A stretch of 16,505 bases of DNA. Origin: Bacillota bacterium (GTDB lineage: Bacteria > Bacillota > Clostridia > Oscillospirales > Ruminococcaceae). The stretch is from positions 1-16,505 of the forward strand of contig JAEWBS010000130.1 in the NCBI GenBank assembly GCA_023391005.1, read 5' to 3'. Below are positions 15,103 to 16,505 of the stretch, in pieces. The translations under genes and the position numbers were made by a program. The notes beneath the pieces were generated by a model, which searched no databases, was not told where the DNA came from, and saw only the letters and a list, made by a program, of their open reading frames with translations. How positions within the stretch are numbered: position 1 is the first letter of the stretch; each line of letters opens with the position of its first letter.

Positions 15103-15914
15103 CGGCTGATCGCTCCTTTCGTACGGCGCGCGCAGCGGGACAGCTCCCACGCAAAAACGGTGGCCGCCATCGCGGCGTTGAGCGATTCGCTGTGCGTATC
15201 TATCGGCAATATCACGCGGCCGGTACAGGCCTCCTGCACCTGCGAAGGCAGTCCCGCCCCCTCGTTGCCGATGGCGACAACGGCATTCTCCAGCGAGACG
15301 GCATCGACCGGCAGGCTCTCGTCATCCAGTGCGGCGGCGTACACCGCAATGCCGTTCTGGCGCAGCGCATCGACGGTGGTCACAGCGTCGTCGGCGCAAT
15401 AAACCGGCAGACGCAGCGCGGCGCCCATTGAGGCCCGCAGCACCTTGGGCGCCGCGGGGTCGGGGCAGTCGGCGGTCATAATAACACACGACAACCCGAA
15501 CGCGTCGGCGGAGCGCAGAATCGTCCCGACGTTGCCCGGGTCCTGAAGCGCGCAGAGCAACAGTGCGCCGTTCGGGGCGGCCTTTGGCAGGCCCGGCAAA
15601 AACAGCCGGCCCGCGCAGATGGCAAACACGCCCTGAGGCGATTCGGTTTCAGCCATTGCTTCAGCCAGCGGGTCGGAGATCAGCAGCGTCTCGCGCGCTT
15701 TTATCGCCAGCCGGTCAAAGTCATCGCCTAAACGCCGCATGCCGCTGTCGGTGACGAGAAGCGTGAGCAGCTCGGCGTCGCTTTTTAGTGCATCGCACAC
15801 AAGCCTTGCCCCCTCCAATGCGAACCGCTGCGATTGCAAGCGGTGCTTTCGGCTGGTGCAAAGCTTTCTGAATTCCTTGATTTTGAGGTTATCTTTTGAA
15901 GTAATTTCGAGCAT
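15099..15914 (-). CDS. TrmH/SpoU family RNA 2'-O-methyltransferase, YsgA-like
   Basis: This SPOUT-fold enzyme is expected to methylate a ribose 2'-OH in rRNA or tRNA with S-adenosylmethionine. The 271-residue product has the N-terminal substrate-binding domain (about 5-100, starting ITSKDNLKIKEFRKL) and then the knotted catalytic domain. Motif 1 is QDPGNVGTILRSADAFG (124-140), motif 2 AIGNEGAGL (214-222) and motif 3 ILPIDTHSESLNAAMA (235-250). I chose ATG 15914 because GGAGG lies just upstream and the family N-terminus begins there; the 30 extra upstream codons are unlike the family. dprA overlaps its stop by ATGA. Closest named relatives are YsgA/RlmB-like 23S rRNA methyltransferases; the target nucleotide cannot be fixed from sequence. 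It is probably the first gene of the run down to rdgB. Confidence 0.93.
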   Translation of the reverse strand: MLEITSKDNLKIKEFRKLCTSRKHRLQSQRFALEGARLVCDALKSDAELLTLLVTDSGMRRLGDDFDRLAIKARETLLISDPLAEAMAETESPQGVFAICAGRLFLPGLPKAAPNGALLLCALQDPGNVGTILRSADAFGLSCVIMTADCPDPAAPKVLRASMGAALRLPVYCADDAVTTVDALRQNGIAVYAAALDDESLPVDAVSLENAVVAIGNEGAGLPSQVQEACTGRVILPIDTHSESLNAAMAATVFAWELSRCARRTKGAISR

Positions 15915-16026
15915 GGAGCCTCCAATTTTCGATCCGCGTAGCACGCAGGGGGCAGCGCGTCTCACGCCGGAATAAAGGGCGCACCGCTGGAGTATTGATC
16001 GCACCCAAGCCCACTTTGAGGCATTT

Positions 16027-16055
16027 GTTATACGGAAGCGCGGTCATTTTTTCCA
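16027..16055 (-). promoter_or_regulatory. Weak candidate promoter for the methyltransferase-dprA-topA run
   Basis: On the minus strand TGGAAA (16055-16050, 4 of 6 to TTGACA) and TATAAC (16032-16027, 5 of 6 to TATAAT) are 17 bases apart. They lie in the 199-base gap (15915-16113), about 110 bases before the methyltransferase start and downstream of the rplT hairpin. I see no gene in this gap. Confidence 0.35.
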
Positions 16056-16070
16056 GTTCGACCCTAGCAC

Positions 16071-16102
16071 AAACGTCCGGTCTGATCATCAGCCGGACGT
16101 TT
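16071..16102 (-). terminator. Hairpin after rplT, probable terminator with a poor U-run
   Basis: AAACGTCCGG and CCGGACGTTT form a perfect 10-pair stem around a 12-base loop, beginning 11 bases past the rplT stop. On the minus strand the stem ends in GUUU followed by GUGC, so the U-run is short and partly inside the stem. Its position at the end of the infC-rpmI-rplT type operon favours termination, perhaps incomplete. Confidence 0.5.
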
Positions 16103-16113
16103 GGGGGTTCTGA

Positions 16114-16467
16114 TTAGCGGGCTGCCTTTGCCTTTTCGACAAGCGAGGTGAACGCCGCGGGATCGGCGATGGCAATCTCTGAAAGCATCTTGCGGTTGAG
16201 CTCGATACCGGCCTTCTTCAGTCCGTCCATGAAGGTGGAATAGTTCATATCGTTCATGCGGCAGGCGGCCGAGATACGGGTGATCCACATCTGGCGGAAG
16301 TTTCTCTTCTTCTGCTTTCTGCCGACGTAAGCGTACACACCGGATTTCATAACCGCCTGTTTTGCGGTTTTAAACAGTCTGCTCTTGCCGCCAAAATAGC
16401 CCTTGGCAAGCTTTAATACCTTTTTTCTGCGCTTTCTAGTCATCATAGCGCCCTTAACACGAGCCAT
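16114..16467 (-). CDS. rplT: 50S ribosomal protein L20
   Basis: L20 binds 23S rRNA early in 50S assembly. The 117-residue, strongly basic protein is full length: MARVKGAMMTRKRRKKVLKL at the N-terminal rRNA-binding extension, KGYFGGKSRLFKTAKQAV, then the globular part with YAYVGRKQKKRNFRQMWITR and MNYSTFMDGLKKAGIELNRK. GGAGGT stands 7 bases before the ATG. The 38 bases between its start and the window edge contain that site and no recognisable gene. rpmI (L35), normally just upstream in the infC-rpmI-rplT operon, would lie beyond the edge. L20 operons in Firmicutes are often controlled by L20 or L20-like leader RNAs, but any leader would be outside this window. Confidence 0.98.
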   Translation of the reverse strand: MARVKGAMMTRKRRKKVLKLAKGYFGGKSRLFKTAKQAVMKSGVYAYVGRKQKKRNFRQMWITRISAACRMNDMNYSTFMDGLKKAGIELNRKMLSEIAIADPAAFTSLVEKAKAAR

Positions 16468-16505
16468 ATTTTATACCTCCGTTGGGTTGTTATTATTGTA
16501 ATGGT

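Noticed and set aside
15889..16089. Minus-strand frame of 66 codons between rplT and the methyltransferase
   Set aside because: It overlaps the methyltransferase start in another frame and has no recognisable domain.
1..16505. A hidden defence, mobile or biosynthetic system
   Set aside because: All sizeable coding frames belong to familiar housekeeping families or the Elp3-like radical SAM protein; I found no transposase, integrase, CRISPR repeats, toxin-antitoxin pair or att-like direct repeats.

Overview
The window is a continuous stretch of bacterial housekeeping genes. Every gene I can support lies on the minus strand, so transcription runs from high to low coordinates. The gene families, the rnc–radical SAM–smc–ftsY order, the rdgB–yhbY–nadD–LCP order and the GC-rich codon use point to a high-GC member of the Clostridia, probably Oscillospiraceae/Ruminococcaceae-like. 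That placement is inference from family resemblance and gene order; no rRNA marker is present.

In transcription order: ribosomal protein L20 (rplT, 16467-16114) ends in a GC-rich hairpin. A 199-base gap with a weak promoter candidate follows, and then a tightly packed run begins: a SpoU/TrmH-type rRNA methyltransferase, dprA, topA, trmFO, plsX, rnc, an Elp3-like radical SAM protein, smc, ftsY and rdgB. Several junctions overlap by 4 to 8 bases (ATGA or GTGA type), which suggests translational coupling and one long transcript. A 248-base non-coding gap rich in inverted repeats (2389-2636) separates rdgB from a second run: yhbY, a fused nadD-yqeK gene and a LytR-CpsA-Psr (LCP) gene cut off by the window's left edge.

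The genes cover ribosome and RNA maturation (L20, rRNA methyltransferase, TrmFO, RNase III, YhbY), DNA handling (DprA, TopA, SMC), membrane lipid synthesis and protein targeting (PlsX, FtsY), nucleotide-pool hygiene (RdgB, YqeK domain), NAD synthesis (NadD) and cell-wall polymer attachment (LCP). Two blocks that are separate in Bacillus subtilis (dprA-topA-trmFO and plsX-rnc-smc-ftsY) are joined here, without the fatty-acid genes or acpP that often lie between plsX and rnc.

I found no mobile element, CRISPR array, tRNA, rRNA, prophage or defence system. The least explained sequence is the structured gap at 2389-2636. The most notable protein feature is the NadD-YqeK fusion. The window is otherwise ordinary core genome, and I do not see a convincing undescribed system in it.
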